The notes under the pieces are model-generated. The model was not told where the DNA came from. It searched no databases and saw nothing but the letters and a program-made list of their open reading frames with translations. A stretch of DNA of 64,000 nt, from assembly GCF_022965755.1 (NCBI RefSeq), contig NZ_CP095187.1, positions 1,736,001-1,800,000 on the forward strand, given 5' to 3'. This document shows, piece after piece, positions 20,286-30,053 of the stretch (position 1 is its first letter; each line of letters begins with the position of its first letter). The position numbers and the translations under genes are program-made. This DNA is from Pseudoxanthomonas sp. F37 (lineage in GTDB: Bacteria > Pseudomonadota > Gammaproteobacteria > Xanthomonadales > Xanthomonadaceae).

Positions 20286-22162
20286 CGGCGGGTCGCGGCC
20301 AGGAGGGATTGGAAGAGGGTGTCGGCGGTGGCGATGATCTGCGACGCCGCCTGGTAGGCCTGCTGCAGGCGCATCAGGTCGGCGGCTTCCTCGTCCAGGT
20401 TGACGCCGGACACCGCATCGCGCGCGGCCTGCGCCTGGTCGTGGATGACCTGCTGGGCCTGCGCGGAGTAGTCGGCCTGGCGCGCCGCCGAGCCGACCTG
20501 GGTGGTCAGGCCGCCGATGGCGCCGTTGAGCGTCAGGGTGCCGCCATTGAGCACGCGCGCGTCGTCCAGGTTGGACAGGAGCTTGGCGTTGCCGTTGTCG
20601 CTGGAATTGGCGCCTGTCGGACCCACGCTGAAGGTGTCGCCGGCGGCGGGCGCGCCGTCCAGCACCACGCTCCAGCCGTTGTAGGCGATGGTCTGGCCCG
20701 GCGTGTAGGCGAACGGACCGGTGCCGTTGATCGTGTACTGGGTGGCGTCGATGAACTCGATGTCGGCCGGCGCCAGCAGGCCGGCGTTGGCGGCATCGGT
20801 CACCCGCAGGCCGCTGAGCGTGCCGCTGCCGGTGTTGGCCAGGTCGGTGGTGGCCTTCACCGGCGTGGCCGCGGCGATGCGGCCGGGATCGGTGATCGCC
20901 ACGGCCAGGTTGCCGGCCGCGCCCGCGGTGGGCTGCAGCAGGAAGCGGTCGTTGGCCGCGGGCGTGCCGGAAGCCAGCACCACCTCGATGCCGTTCACCA
21001 CCAGCGGGTCGGCGGCGGTGCCCGTACCCGTCATGGGGATGCTGGCGCCGGTGTCCGGGTGGGTGGCCACCCAGGCGGCACCATCGAAGCGCAACAACAC
21101 GTTCTGCGCGTTCAGGCCCGCCACGCTGCCGACCGATGTGGTCAGGTTCGCGGTGCCGGTATTGCCGGCATTGGAGGAGATGCGGGGGGCGGGCAGGCTG
21201 AAGAAATCCGTGCCCATCTGCCCGTACTGGTCCATGCCCGCGCGGTGGCCCTCGTTGAAGGTCTGCGCCAGCGAGGTGGCGATGCGTCCCAGTTCGGCCA
21301 CGGCCGGATCCAGCACGGTGGTGCGGAACTCGACCAGCCCGCCGATCTGGCCGCCCAGTGCGCGCCTGTCCAGCGTCACGCGCTGGCCATTGGTTTCCAG
21401 CGCCACCTGCAGCCGCTCCGGGCGGTAGGGGTCGGGCACGGTCACCAGCGTGCTGGCGGTGGCGCCGACCACCAGCGGCTGGCCGCCGGCGCTGAACACG
21501 TTGACCAGGCCGCCGTCCTGCGTGACCGCATTGCCGCCGGTGAAGGCGACCAGCTCGCTGATCAGCTGGTCGCGCCGGTCCAGCAGGTCGCCCGACGGGC
21601 TGGTGCTGCCGCCGATCTGTCCGTTGAGCTGGGCGATCTCCTTGGCCAGCCGGTTCACCTCGCCGGTCGCCGCCGTCAGGCCGGCGTTCACCTCGGTATC
21701 CAGGCTGTCCAGGTGCTGATCGATCTGGCCCAAGCGCGTGACCAGGGCGTTGGCCTGTGCGAGCACGCTTTCGCGGTCGGCCGAGCCCGCCGCGTTGGAC
21801 GACAGCGCGTTGACCGAGTCGAAGAAGCTGGACCAGGGCGCGCTGATGCCGGTGGCCTTCTCGGAGAACAGCTGGTCCAGGCGCGAGGACAGCGTGGACA
21901 GCTGCTGCAGCCGCGCCAGTTCGCCGCCGCTGTCGAGCAGGCGCGAGGTGGCCAGCGAGTCCGCCATGCGGCGGACATCGACGATCTGCACGCCGTTGCC
22001 CTGGTAGCCATAGCCGAAGTAGGTGGCATCGCGGGCTTCGAATTCCACGCGCTGGCGCGAATAGCCCGGCGTGTTGATGTTGGCCACGTTGTGGCCGACG
22101 GTGGAAAGCGCGCGCTGGAAGGCGATCAGGGCGCTGCTGCCGGTGGCGAGAAGGTTGGACAT
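20282..22162 (-). CDS. flgK: Flagellar hook-associated protein FlgK
   Basis: A 626-residue HAP1. The rod-hook family N-terminus (MSNLLATGSSALIAFQRAL, with HNVANINTPGYSRQR) and the C-terminal helix with NLDEEAADLMRLQQAYQA identify it. Extra beta domains with repeated Gly/Thr/Asn motifs fill the middle and account for the length. FlgK lies between hook and FlgL and is needed for filament growth. AGGGGAT precedes the ATG. It follows flgJ by 14 bp. Confidence 0.95.
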   Translation of the reverse strand: MSNLLATGSSALIAFQRALSTVGHNVANINTPGYSRQRVEFEARDATYFGYGYQGNGVQIVDVRRMADSLATSRLLDSGGELARLQQLSTLSSRLDQLFSEKATGISAPWSSFFDSVNALSSNAAGSADRESVLAQANALVTRLGQIDQHLDSLDTEVNAGLTAATGEVNRLAKEIAQLNGQIGGSTSPSGDLLDRRDQLISELVAFTGGNAVTQDGGLVNVFSAGGQPLVVGATASTLVTVPDPYRPERLQVALETNGQRVTLDRRALGGQIGGLVEFRTTVLDPAVAELGRIATSLAQTFNEGHRAGMDQYGQMGTDFFSLPAPRISSNAGNTGTANLTTSVGSVAGLNAQNVLLRFDGAAWVATHPDTGASIPMTGTGTAADPLVVNGIEVVLASGTPAANDRFLLQPTAGAAGNLAVAITDPGRIAAATPVKATTDLANTGSGTLSGLRVTDAANAGLLAPADIEFIDATQYTINGTGPFAYTPGQTIAYNGWSVVLDGAPAAGDTFSVGPTGANSSDNGNAKLLSNLDDARVLNGGTLTLNGAIGGLTTQVGSAARQADYSAQAQQVIHDQAQAARDAVSGVNLDEEAADLMRLQQAYQAASQIIATADTLFQSLLAATRR

Positions 22163-22176
22163 GCGTTATCCCCTGG

Positions 22177-23238
22177 TCAGCGCCGCAGCGCGTTGCCGAT
22201 GGCGTTGCCCACGGCGTTGCCGATCGGGCCGCCCACCGTCGTGCCGATGGCCGACAGCACCTTGCCCAGGGTGGGGCCGTTGGCGATGGAGGCGATCTTG
22301 CTGGCATAGGTCGGGTCGGTCGCGTAGCCAGCACGCTGCAGCCCGCGCGCGAAGCCGGCGATGTCCTTGCCGGCCGACAGCGCCTGCTGGTAGCGCGGGT
22401 TGTTCTTCAGCAGCCGCACGTAGTCGGCGAAACTCTCGGCCGGCGATGCGTAGGCGCGGAAGTCCGCGGTCTCGGTGCGCTTCACCCCGTCGACGTATTC
22501 GTGCGTGGCTGTGCGGGCGCGCTCGCCCTTCCAGCCGGTGGCCTTGATGCCGAACAGGTTGTGCGCGCTGCCGCCTTCGCCGGTCTTGATCTGGCGCTTG
22601 CCCCAGCCGGTCTCCAGCGCGGCCTGCGCGACCAGCGCGCGCGGGTCCACGCCCAGTTCCTTGGCGGCCTTCTGCGCGTGGCCCCAGATCTCGGCGACGA
22701 AGCGCTCGGGCGTGTTGCGGGCATATTTGGATGGGTCAGCCGAGGCCACCTGTTCGACTTCCTCGCACGCCGCGTCGGGGCGCACGGTCATGGTGTCCAG
22801 GGTGATCGTGTCCGGCATCCCGGAGGCTGCATGGGCATCGCTGCCGATGCCGCGCCCGGCGATGGCATCGAGCATCGCGCCGGTGTCGGTGCCGGGCAGA
22901 AGGCGCTTGTACGCCGACAGCGCGGTGGTGGCGGGCACCGCGGGCGTGGCCGCATCGGTCGCGCCCAGCTGGCGCGCGATCATCGGCGCCAGGCCAAGGC
23001 CACGGCCCTGCGACATCGCCGTGGCGATCTGCTGGTCGTACATGTCGCGGAAGACCTGGTTCTCGCCCGGGAACAGCGAGTCGCCGAAGCCCGCTTCGCG
23101 CATGCACTTGATCATCATCTGCGCGAACTGGCCCTCGAGCTTGCGCGCGACGTCGTGGATGCGCGCGTTGTCCGGCTTGCCGCCGGCGTCGGCCAGCGGC
23201 AGGGAGGGATTCAGGGCGCCGATGGGAACACTCGCCAT
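22177..23238 (-). CDS. flgJ: Flagellar rod-capping muramidase FlgJ
   Basis: A 353-residue two-domain FlgJ. Residues about 25-110 form the rod cap (LEGQFAQMMIKCMREAGF, QMYDQQIA-like MYDQQIATAMSQGRG). Residues about 175-310 form a glucosaminidase/muramidase domain with ALVAQAALETGWGKRQI (catalytic Glu) and NLFGIKATGWKGE. It opens the peptidoglycan layer for the rod in the periplasm. A Gly-rich C-terminal tail (GTTVGGPIGNAVGNAIGNAL) is additional. The start is one base after the flgI stop. Confidence 0.95.
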   Translation of the reverse strand: MASVPIGALNPSLPLADAGGKPDNARIHDVARKLEGQFAQMMIKCMREAGFGDSLFPGENQVFRDMYDQQIATAMSQGRGLGLAPMIARQLGATDAATPAVPATTALSAYKRLLPGTDTGAMLDAIAGRGIGSDAHAASGMPDTITLDTMTVRPDAACEEVEQVASADPSKYARNTPERFVAEIWGHAQKAAKELGVDPRALVAQAALETGWGKRQIKTGEGGSAHNLFGIKATGWKGERARTATHEYVDGVKRTETADFRAYASPAESFADYVRLLKNNPRYQQALSAGKDIAGFARGLQRAGYATDPTYASKIASIANGPTLGKVLSAIGTTVGGPIGNAVGNAIGNALRR

Positions 23239-23239
23239 G

Positions 23240-24421
23240 TCAGATCACCTCGAGCTCCGCGCGCAAGGCGCCGGCCTGCTTCAGGGCTTCCAGGATCGCG
23301 ATCAGGTCGCCGGGCGCGGCGCCGACTTCGTTCACCGCGCGGACGATCTCGTCCAGCGAGGTGCCGCCCTCGAACTTGAACATGCGGTTGCCTTCCTGGC
23401 TGACCGAGACGCTGGACTGCGGCGTCACCACTGTCTGGCCGCCACGCGAGAACTCGTTGGGCTGGCTGACGTTCGCCGATTCGGTGATCGTCACCGTCAG
23501 GGAGCCGTGGGTGACCGCCGCCGGCATCACCTGCACCTGCGCGCCGATCACGACGGTGCCGGTGCGCGCGTTGACGATGACCTTGGCCGGCGCGCTGCCG
23601 GGCGTCAGCTCCAGGTTCTCCACCTGGGCCAGGAAGTTCACCCGGCGCGAGATGTCGGCCGGTGCGCGCACGGCGACGGTGACGGCATCCAGGGCGTAGG
23701 CGTTGCCGGCGCCGAAGTTCTGCTCGAGCGCCGCGACCATGCGGGAGACGGTGGTGAAGTCGGCGCGATGCAGGTTCAGCGTGATGGTGCCTTCGCCGCT
23801 GTCCAGCGCATTGGGGATCGCGCGCTCGACGGTGGCGCCATTGGGAATGCGGCCCACGCTGGGCACGTTGACCGAGACGCGCGAGCCGTCGCGACCCTGC
23901 GCACCGAAGCCGCCGACCACCAGGTTGCCCTGGGCGATGGCATAGACCTCGCCATCGGCACCGCGCAGAGGCGCCATCAGCAGGCTGCCGCCGCGCAGCG
24001 AGGTGGCGTTGCCGATGGAGGACACGGTGATGTCGATCGGCTGGCCGGGCTTGGCGAAGGCCGGCAGGTCGGCGTGGATGGCCACGGCGGCGACGTTCTT
24101 CAGCTGCGGATTGACGTTGGCCGGGACGTTGACGCCCAGCTCGCCCAGCATGTTCTTCAGGCTCTGCACGGTGAAGGGCGCCTGGCTGGTGCGGTCGCCG
24201 GTGCCGTCCAGGCCCACGACCAGGCCGTAGCCGACCAGCGGATTGCTGCGCACGCCGCCGACCTGGGCCAGGTCCTTGATGCGCTCGGCGCGTGCGGCCG
24301 GCGCCAGGCAGACCAGTACCAGGCCGATCCAGGCCAGCAGGCCCAGCAGCGTATAGGTGTCGATGCGGCGCGGCTTCCTGGCAGGCGTCGTATTGGCGCG
24401 GTCGGCGCTGGGCGTGTCCAT
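23240..24421 (-). CDS. flgI: Flagellar P-ring protein FlgI
   Basis: A 393-residue P-ring subunit. A hydrophobic export signal at residues 24-45 ([21 protein letters not shown]) precedes the mature start [17 protein letters not shown], which is diagnostic. The N-terminal extension before the hydrophobic segment is longer than usual, so a start nearer the signal peptide is possible. Conserved [13 protein letters not shown] and the C-terminal [18 protein letters not shown] are present. FlgI polymerises around the rod in peptidoglycan. It follows flgH by 10 bp. Confidence 0.95.
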   Translation of the reverse strand: MDTPSADRANTTPARKPRRIDTYTLLGLLAWIGLVLVCLAPAARAERIKDLAQVGGVRSNPLVGYGLVVGLDGTGDRTSQAPFTVQSLKNMLGELGVNVPANVNPQLKNVAAVAIHADLPAFAKPGQPIDITVSSIGNATSLRGGSLLMAPLRGADGEVYAIAQGNLVVGGFGAQGRDGSRVSVNVPSVGRIPNGATVERAIPNALDSGEGTITLNLHRADFTTVSRMVAALEQNFGAGNAYALDAVTVAVRAPADISRRVNFLAQVENLELTPGSAPAKVIVNARTGTVVIGAQVQVMPAAVTHGSLTVTITESANVSQPNEFSRGGQTVVTPQSSVSVSQEGNRMFKFEGGTSLDEIVRAVNEVGAAPGDLIAILEALKQAGALRAELEVI

Positions 24422-24431
24422 GGCGCGTCGC

Positions 24432-25118
24432 TCAGTTCGGGAAGATGGGGGAGTTGAAGAACCGGCCCAGCCAGCCCATCGAGTTGGACTGTGCGATCGC
24501 GCCGCGGCCGCCGTAGGCGATGCGCGCGTCGGCGACCTTGCCGGAGGAGATGGTGTTGTCCGGGCTGATGTCGGCCGGACGCACGATGCCCTGGATCTGC
24601 ACCAGCTCGTCGCCCTGGTTCAGGCGCATGTTCTTCTGCCCCTGCACCACCAGGTTGCCGTTGGGCAGGCGCTGGATCACGGTGACTGTCACGCTGCCCT
24701 GCAGCCGGTTGCTCTGCGCGCTGTTGCCCGCGCCGCTGAAGCCGCGGTCGCCGTTGATGGACGCGCTGAGGATGTCGCGGCCGTTGAGCGTGACCGGCGC
24801 ACCGGCGATGTTCGGCGCGGCCAGGCTGACTTCGCTCTGCTTGTCCACCGAGGTGGTGGCCGAGGTCTGCGCGGCCGTGTTTTCCACCAGGTTGATGGTC
24901 AGCAGGTCGCCGACGTCGCGCGCGCGGCGGTCGGCGTACAGGTTCAGGCCCGGGCCGGCGCGGTAGATGGAGCCGGCGGTGGCGGGTGCCTGCACGGCGA
25001 CCACCGGCTGGATGGGCTGCATCGGCGCGTAGGGGCGCACGTCGCCGTAGTAGCGCGCGCAGCCGGGCAGCAGGAGCAGGGCGCAGGCGAGGGAGGTGGC
25101 GGACGTGGTGCGCTTCAT
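24432..25118 (-). CDS. flgH: Flagellar L-ring lipoprotein FlgH
   Basis: A 228-residue outer-membrane ring subunit. A lipoprotein signal peptide ends in the lipobox LLPGC (Cys about residue 20). Conserved [19 protein letters not shown] and [19 protein letters not shown] follow, and the C-terminus [11 protein letters not shown] is typical. FlgH forms the L ring around the rod in the outer membrane. It follows flgG by 29 bp on the same transcript. Confidence 0.95.
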   Translation of the reverse strand: MKRTTSATSLACALLLLPGCARYYGDVRPYAPMQPIQPVVAVQAPATAGSIYRAGPGLNLYADRRARDVGDLLTINLVENTAAQTSATTSVDKQSEVSLAAPNIAGAPVTLNGRDILSASINGDRGFSGAGNSAQSNRLQGSVTVTVIQRLPNGNLVVQGQKNMRLNQGDELVQIQGIVRPADISPDNTISSGKVADARIAYGGRGAIAQSNSMGWLGRFFNSPIFPN

Positions 25119-25147
25119 GGCGGGCCTCGGGGAGGGCGTCGGGCGGA

Positions 25148-25933
25148 TCAGACGTTGTTGTTGAGGTAACCGAGCATCGAGTCGGTGGTGGAGATGGCCT
25201 TGGCGTTCATTTCGTAGGCGCGCTGGGTCTCGATCATGCTGACCAGCTCTTCCACCACGTTGACGTTGGAGCCTTCCAGCGAGCCCTGCACCAGGCTGCC
25301 CAGGCCGTTGAGACCAGGCGTGCCGTTCTGGGCGGGGCCGGACGCGGTGGTCTCGACATAGAGGTTTTCGCCCTTGGCCTGCAGGCCGGACGGATTGACG
25401 AAGTCGGTCAGCGTCAGCGAACCGATCTCCAGCGCCTGGGCCTGGCCGGCCATGGTCACGCTGACAGTGCCGTCGGCGCCGATGGTCATCGACTGCGCGC
25501 CCTCGGGCACCTGGATGCCCGGCTGCACGGGATAGCCGCTGTTGGTGACCAGCTCGCCCTGTGCGTTGATCTGGAACGAGCCGTCGCGGGTGTAGGCCGG
25601 CGAGCCGTCCGGCAGCAGCACTTCGAAAAAGCCGCGGCCGTTGACCATCACGTCCAGCGAGCGGCCGGTCTGCTGCGGGTTGCCCTGCTGGAAGTCCTTG
25701 GAGGTCGACACGACGCGCACGCCGGTGCCGAGCTGCAGGCCGGAGGGCAGCTGGGTCTGGGAGGAGGTGGAGCCGCCGGGCTGGCGCACCTGCTGGTACA
25801 GCAGGTCTTCGAAGCTGGCGCGGTCGCGCTTGAACCCGGTGGTGTTGGTGTTGGCCAGGTTGTTGGAGACCACGGACATGCGCGTCTGTTGCGCATCCAG
25901 TCCGGTCTTGGCGACCCAGAGGGCCTGGTTCAT
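25148..25933 (-). CDS. flgG: Flagellar distal rod protein FlgG
   Basis: A 261-residue rod protein, the family's usual length. The N-terminus [19 protein letters not shown] with [16 protein letters not shown], central GRGFFEV and [13 protein letters not shown], and C-terminal [19 protein letters not shown] are diagnostic. ATG 25933 was chosen by homology; the frame is open to 25999 but that part is upstream DNA. In most genomes flgG directly follows flgF. Here an 870-bp gap with a repeat element lies between them, and flgG has its own sigma54-like promoter. Confidence 0.95.
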   Translation of the reverse strand: MNQALWVAKTGLDAQQTRMSVVSNNLANTNTTGFKRDRASFEDLLYQQVRQPGGSTSSQTQLPSGLQLGTGVRVVSTSKDFQQGNPQQTGRSLDVMVNGRGFFEVLLPDGSPAYTRDGSFQINAQGELVTNSGYPVQPGIQVPEGAQSMTIGADGTVSVTMAGQAQALEIGSLTLTDFVNPSGLQAKGENLYVETTASGPAQNGTPGLNGLGSLVQGSLEGSNVNVVEELVSMIETQRAYEMNAKAISTTDSMLGYLNNNV

Positions 25934-25994
25934 GGCGGGGTTCCTCGCGGGTGGAAGGGCGGAGCCGCGTGGTGCGGTTCCTCGCCTCCTCTCA

Positions 25995-26010
25995 GGCAAG
26001 TCCTGTGCCG
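25995..26010 (-). promoter_or_regulatory. Sigma54 promoter for flgG-L
   Basis: On the minus strand CGGCAC, five bases, TTGCC, with GG and GC elements at -24/-12 spacing. It is 62 bp upstream of flgG and lies between the repeat element and the gene. This would restart transcription after the insertion. Confidence 0.65.
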
Positions 26011-26131
26011 AAACGGGCGTCGTAAGTCCGGCGCGGGCGCCGGGGCGGCAATGGGACCGTTGTCACGTGGGGATGCGCCAGGTGCCGGGATGTTGGCGGC
26101 GGGGCCGGAGGCATCCGGGCTTCTTGGACAT

Positions 26132-26618
26132 GGTGCCGCTCGCCGCGGGGGCCCTACTTTTCTTTGCTTGTGCAAAGAAAAGTAGGCAAAAGAAACACCC
26201 CCCGGCGGTCCGCCCGCCGCTGCGCGGCGGGTGCGCAGTCCCGGCGGGAATTTTCGGACGGGGCCTCCTGCCCCGGCCGAAAACGGCGCACATCCTTGTG
26301 CGCCGCCCTGCGGGTTTTACCCGCCGGGACTGCCGGACCTAAGGGGCCCCAAAAGCCCGCACGGACAGATCCGGCGTGCACGCCGTTGCCTTGGCTGTTC
26401 GGGGTCCCCATGAGGCACGGCGAGTGGGCCGGGTAAAACCCGAAGGGCGCCGTCATGGATGACGGCGTTTCCGTATGGCACAGGGACGTGCCTTACGGAA
26501 ATTCCCGGCCCGCTCGCGGACCCGGAGCGAAGCGCAGGGCGTGCCGCCTGGGGTGTGTTTCTTTGATTCTTTCTTTGCACAAGCAAAGAAAGAATGCCCC
26601 CGCGGCGAGCGGCGCCAT
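26132..26618. mobile_element. MITE-like hairpin-rich element, copy A
   Basis: A ~487-bp element ending in ~20-bp terminal inverted repeats (GGYGCCGCTCGCCGCGGGGG). Just inside each end is CTTTGCTTGTGCAAAG or its reverse complement. Internally it holds long perfect or near-perfect hairpins, such as TTTTCGGMCGGGGC with a four-base loop, GGCGCACA-TCCT-TGTGCGCC, and an 11-bp CGCCGTCAT stem. The two halves mirror each other around a centre near 26370. Open frames across it are not gene-like. Copy B at 31777-32275 is its reverse complement. It occupies the gap between flgG and flgF. Confidence 0.82.
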
Positions 26619-26736
26619 GCGTGACATCAAGCAGACCCGCACCGGAAGATGCACGCAACAGGTTCATCGCGCGTACGCGTTTTCGGTGAATCGCGGATAG
26701 GGTCAGTCGGTTTTCAGCGTGCGCTGACTTCGCTGG

Positions 26737-26793
26737 CCCTCATCCCAACCCCTCTCTCGCAGTGAGAGCGCCTTCCAGCGCGGGGAGAGGGCC
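26737..26793. repeat. Dispersed palindromic repeat downstream of flgF
   Basis: A CCTCATCCCAACCCC...GGGGAGAGGG unit with internal hairpins CTCTCGCAGTGAGAG and CGCGGGGAG, related in layout to the pair at 18834-19011. It lies 13 bp after the flgF stop and may act as a 3'-end structure. Confidence 0.6.
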
Positions 26794-26805
26794 CAGAACG
26801 AAGCG

Positions 26806-27558
26806 TCAACCACCCAACCGCAGCAACTGGTTCGACGACTGCGCCATCTCGTCGCCGCTGCGGATCACCTTCACCTGCATCTCGAACTGCCGCTGCAACT
26901 GGATCATCTGCACCAGCGCACCGGCCGCGTCCACGTTGCTGCCTTCCAGCACACCGACCGTCAGACTGTTGCCCGTGGCCGGCGCCAGCGCCGGTGCCTG
27001 CGGATCGGACGGGCGCATCAGGCCGTCGCCGCCGCGCGCCAGCTGCGACTGCGCCGCTTCCACGATGCGCATGCGGCCGACCACGGCCATGGTCTGCGGG
27101 CCCTCGCCCTGCGGGATGATCGACACCGTACCGTCGGCGCCGACATCGATCGACTGTGCCGGCGGCACCGCGATGGGGTTGCCGTTGTCGTCCAGTACCG
27201 CACGGCCACCGGCGGTGACCAGCTGGCCGTTCGGGGTGACGCTCAGCTCGCCGTTGCGCGTGTAGGCCGTGCCGCCATCGGCGGCCTGCACGGCCAGCCA
27301 GCGGTTCGGCTGCAGCGAAATGTCCAGCGAACGGCCGGTGACCATCTGCGAGCCGGTACGCCCGTCGAAGCCGGGATCGATCAGCACCGCATCCACGCGC
27401 GAGGGAAAGCCCTGGCCCTGGATCCTGAACGCCTCGGTGCCGGCCAGTGCGGCCTTGAATCCCTTGGTGTCCACGTTGGCCAGGTTGTGCGATACGGTGC
27501 CCTGCGCCTGCAGCGAAGCGCGGGCGCCGGTCATGGCGACGTAGAGGGCTTTGTCCAT
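26806..27558 (-). CDS. flgF: Flagellar proximal rod protein FlgF
   Basis: A 250-residue rod protein. The N-terminus MDKALYVAMTGARASLQAQ with HNLANVDTKGFKA, a central LDISLQPNRWLAVQ, and the C-terminal VLEGSNVDAAGALVQMIQLQ identify it. FlgF joins FlgB, FlgC and FlgG in the rod. The gene follows flgE after 110 bp containing an inverted repeat, and is cut off from flgG by the 487-bp element, so flgB-F and flgG-L may be two transcripts. It has normal length and no signs of damage. Confidence 0.94.
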   Translation of the reverse strand: MDKALYVAMTGARASLQAQGTVSHNLANVDTKGFKAALAGTEAFRIQGQGFPSRVDAVLIDPGFDGRTGSQMVTGRSLDISLQPNRWLAVQAADGGTAYTRNGELSVTPNGQLVTAGGRAVLDDNGNPIAVPPAQSIDVGADGTVSIIPQGEGPQTMAVVGRMRIVEAAQSQLARGGDGLMRPSDPQAPALAPATGNSLTVGVLEGSNVDAAGALVQMIQLQRQFEMQVKVIRSGDEMAQSSNQLLRLGG

Positions 27559-27570
27559 AAGGTGAGTCCG

Positions 27571-27662
27571 GAGTGGAGAGGAGTGAGAAGTGAGGAAAGG
27601 CGGGGGAGTGCGTCAGCGAGTGCGGGGGGTTCCACTCACTCCTCACTCCTCTCCGCTCACTC
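27571..27662. repeat. Imperfect inverted repeat between flgE and flgF
   Basis: Purine-rich GGAGTGGAGAGGAGTGAG at the left and pyrimidine-rich CTCACTCCTCTCCGCTCACTCC at the right can form a long stem within the flgE-flgF gap. It may attenuate readthrough or protect mRNA ends. Confidence 0.55.
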
Positions 27663-27668
27663 CTCGCC

Positions 27669-28889
27669 TCACCTGATGTTGATCACCGCCTGGGTGATCT
27701 GGTCCTGCGTGGACAGGGCCTGCGAATTCGCCTGGAAGTTGCGCTGCGCCACGATCATGTTGACCAGTTGCTCGGTCAGGTCGACCGTCGAGGCTTCCAG
27801 TGCGCCGGAGGCCACCTGGCCGAAGTCCGACGTGCCCGGCGCGCCGATGCGCGGTTCGCCGGAGGCGTAGCTGTGCGTCCAGGTGTTGTTGCCCTGCGAG
27901 ACCAGGCCCTGCGGGTTGCTGAAGTTCGCCAGCGCGACCTGGCCCAGCGCCTGGTCTTCGCCGTTGGAATAGCGCGCGTAGACCACGCCGGTCTCGGACA
28001 CGCTGAACTCGTTGAGCTTGCCGGTGGCGTAGCCGTCCTGGTTCTGGATGCGCTTGGCGAATTGCTCGCCGTACTGGGTGGTGCCGCTGATGTCCAGCGT
28101 CATGTTCAGGACGCCGGCGCCGGTGCTGGGCGTGAACGGGGACAGGGTCACCAGGCCGTTGGTCGGTGCGGTCAGCGTGCCGTTGTTGTCGAACTGCACC
28201 GTGGTCGGTGCGCCCATCGACGTCCCGTCCACGTACGTATGCATCTGCCACTCGTTCGGGTTGGGCGTCTTCACGTAGTAGACCGTCTGCTGGTGAGCCA
28301 CGCCCAGCGAGTCGTACACGGTGACCGAGGTGGTTTCGTTGTAGCTGGCGCTGTCGGTCGGCGAGAACGGCGCGATGGTCGGCTGCGCGGCGTTGCCCGG
28401 CAGGGTGACGCCCAGCTCGACGCGCGTGGTGGGCGAGGGCGGGCTGTCGGTGGTCAGCAGGCGCAGGTCGATCATGTTGCCGGTATCGAAGCCGATGCCG
28501 TCGGCGCGCGGCGGAAACACCTGCAGGCGGTAGCCCTCCGGCGTGGTGACGTAGCCGTTGGGGTCGCGCTGGAAGTTGCCCGCGCGGGTGTAGACGTTGG
28601 TGCCGTTGTTGCTGACGGTGAAGAAGCCTTCCTTGTCCACCGCCATGTCCAGGTAGCGCCCGGTCTGGTTGATGTCGCCCTGCGAGAACTGCTGGGCCAC
28701 GTTGGTCAGGCGCACGCCGGCGCCGATGCCGTTGCGCAGCAGTCCGTAGCCGGTGGACGAGAACACTTCGGCGAACTCCGCGCGCGACTCCTTGAAGCCG
28801 GTGGTGTTGACGTTGGCGATGTTGTGCGAGGTGACGTTGAGGTCGGCGTTGGCCGCCCTCATGCCGGACAGCGAGCTGTTGAATGCCAT
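27669..28889 (-). CDS. flgE: Flagellar hook protein FlgE
   Basis: A 406-residue hook subunit. The N-terminus MAFNSSLSGMRAANADLNV with SHNIANVNTTGFKESRAEF, Thr/Asn-rich central domains, and the C-terminal SALEASTVDLTEQLVNMIVA are diagnostic. FlgE polymerises to the hook under the FlgD cap. AAGGAG lies six bases before the ATG. It follows flgD by 35 bp. Confidence 0.96.
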   Translation of the reverse strand: MAFNSSLSGMRAANADLNVTSHNIANVNTTGFKESRAEFAEVFSSTGYGLLRNGIGAGVRLTNVAQQFSQGDINQTGRYLDMAVDKEGFFTVSNNGTNVYTRAGNFQRDPNGYVTTPEGYRLQVFPPRADGIGFDTGNMIDLRLLTTDSPPSPTTRVELGVTLPGNAAQPTIAPFSPTDSASYNETTSVTVYDSLGVAHQQTVYYVKTPNPNEWQMHTYVDGTSMGAPTTVQFDNNGTLTAPTNGLVTLSPFTPSTGAGVLNMTLDISGTTQYGEQFAKRIQNQDGYATGKLNEFSVSETGVVYARYSNGEDQALGQVALANFSNPQGLVSQGNNTWTHSYASGEPRIGAPGTSDFGQVASGALEASTVDLTEQLVNMIVAQRNFQANSQALSTQDQITQAVINIR

Positions 28890-28924
28890 GGAAGACTCCT
28901 TGCGTTATGCGGTGGGAGCGGAGG

Positions 28925-29608
28925 TCAGGACGCCGACTTGCCGATGCGCAGCACGTAGTCGAGCGGTGCGGTGCCCAGGCCGGGCAGGTTGAGATACAGG
29001 CCATCGGAGCCGATGGTCACGCTGTCGACCGTGGCGTCGACGTAGGTGTTCAGTGCGGTGGCCGTGCCGTCGGTGGCCGTATGGGTGGCCTTGATCGAGT
29101 ACGTGCCTTCCGGCGCGCGCTCGCCGTTGGCCTTGATGCCATCCCAGGAGAACGCGGTTTCGCCCTTGGCGCCGGCTTCCACTTCGATCGTGTCCACCAC
29201 CACGCCGCTGGCGTCGGTGATCTCGAAGGTCACCTTGCCTGCGCCAGGGGACATCACCAGGCCGCTGGTGTCGCCGGTGGCGGGCAACGCGACGGATTCC
29301 GAAGGCACCACCACCGAATGGCCCACCAGCGAGGCGCCCTTCAGCACCTGGTCGCCGGTCAGCGCGGCCGTGAACCCGTTGACCGTGCCGTTGAGGTCGC
29401 TGATGCCCTGCACGGTGGAGAACTGCGCCAGCTGGGCGACGAACTCGCTGTTGGACAGCGGCTTGAGCGGGTCCTGGTTGGCCAGCTGCTCGGTCATCAG
29501 CCGCATGAAGTCGGCCTGTCCCAGTGTGTCGGCCTTCTTTGCCGTGGTCGCCGCGCCGGTGGTGCTGGTGTTGATGGCGGCGAAGGGGTCGCCGTTGACG
29601 GTGGTCAT
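28925..29608 (-). CDS. flgD: Flagellar hook-capping protein FlgD
   Basis: A 227-residue hook cap. The N-terminal FlgD core has LGQADFMRLMTEQLANQDPL and NSEFVAQLAQFSTVQGI. The centre holds a FlgD Ig-like/tudor pair with ITDASGVVVDTIEVEAGAKG and FSWDGIKANGERAPEG. FlgD sits on the growing hook and is removed when the hook is finished. It lies between flgC and flgE with 26- and 35-bp gaps. Confidence 0.95.
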   Translation of the reverse strand: MTTVNGDPFAAINTSTTGAATTAKKADTLGQADFMRLMTEQLANQDPLKPLSNSEFVAQLAQFSTVQGISDLNGTVNGFTAALTGDQVLKGASLVGHSVVVPSESVALPATGDTSGLVMSPGAGKVTFEITDASGVVVDTIEVEAGAKGETAFSWDGIKANGERAPEGTYSIKATHTATDGTATALNTYVDATVDSVTIGSDGLYLNLPGLGTAPLDYVLRIGKSAS

Positions 29609-29634
29609 GTGCGTGTTCGCTCGGTGGCAGGCCG

Positions 29635-30042
29635 TCAGCGGCCCATGGTCAGGGTGGCCAGCGCCAGTTCCTTGGCGGTGTTCAGCACTTCCACGCCGGC
29701 CTGGTAGCCGCGCGAAGCAGAGATCAGGTTGACCATCTGCGCGACCGGATCGACATCCGGCGCGTAGACGTAACCGTCGCCATCGGCCATCGGGTGGCCG
29801 GGCTCGTAACGTTTGATCGGTGGCGCCTGGCTCTGGGTGATTTCCTTCACCTGTACCGAGGTCAGCGAGCCGTCCGCGTCGAGCGGGCGCGCCTGGAAGA
29901 TCGGTTCGATCGGTTTGTAGACCGCCTCGGGCGAGGAGGCGATGGAATCGGCGTTGGACAGGTTGCTGGCGATGGTGTTCAGGCGTACGGACTGCGCCTG
30001 CAGCGCGGAGCCGGCGACGTCGAAGATGGGCAGGTTGCTCAT
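29635..30042 (-). CDS. flgC: Flagellar proximal rod protein FlgC
   Basis: A 135-residue rod subunit of standard length. It begins MSNLPIFDVAGSALQAQSVR with NTIASNLSNADSIASSPEA and contains PGHPMADGDGYVYAPDVDP; the C-terminal helix is VAQMVNLISASRGYQAGVEV. It assembles with FlgB and FlgF above the MS ring. It follows flgB after 11 bp. Confidence 0.96.
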   Translation of the reverse strand: MSNLPIFDVAGSALQAQSVRLNTIASNLSNADSIASSPEAVYKPIEPIFQARPLDADGSLTSVQVKEITQSQAPPIKRYEPGHPMADGDGYVYAPDVDPVAQMVNLISASRGYQAGVEVLNTAKELALATLTMGR

Positions 30043-30053
30043 GGCGCGTCCCC

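Noticed and set aside
26154-26700. Short open frames inside the MITE-like elements
   Set aside because: They run through hairpins and terminal repeats, differ between copies and lack start signals.
27559-27668. Sigma54 promoter for flgF
   Set aside because: TGGAAC...GC is present but spacing between the GG and GC elements is wrong.
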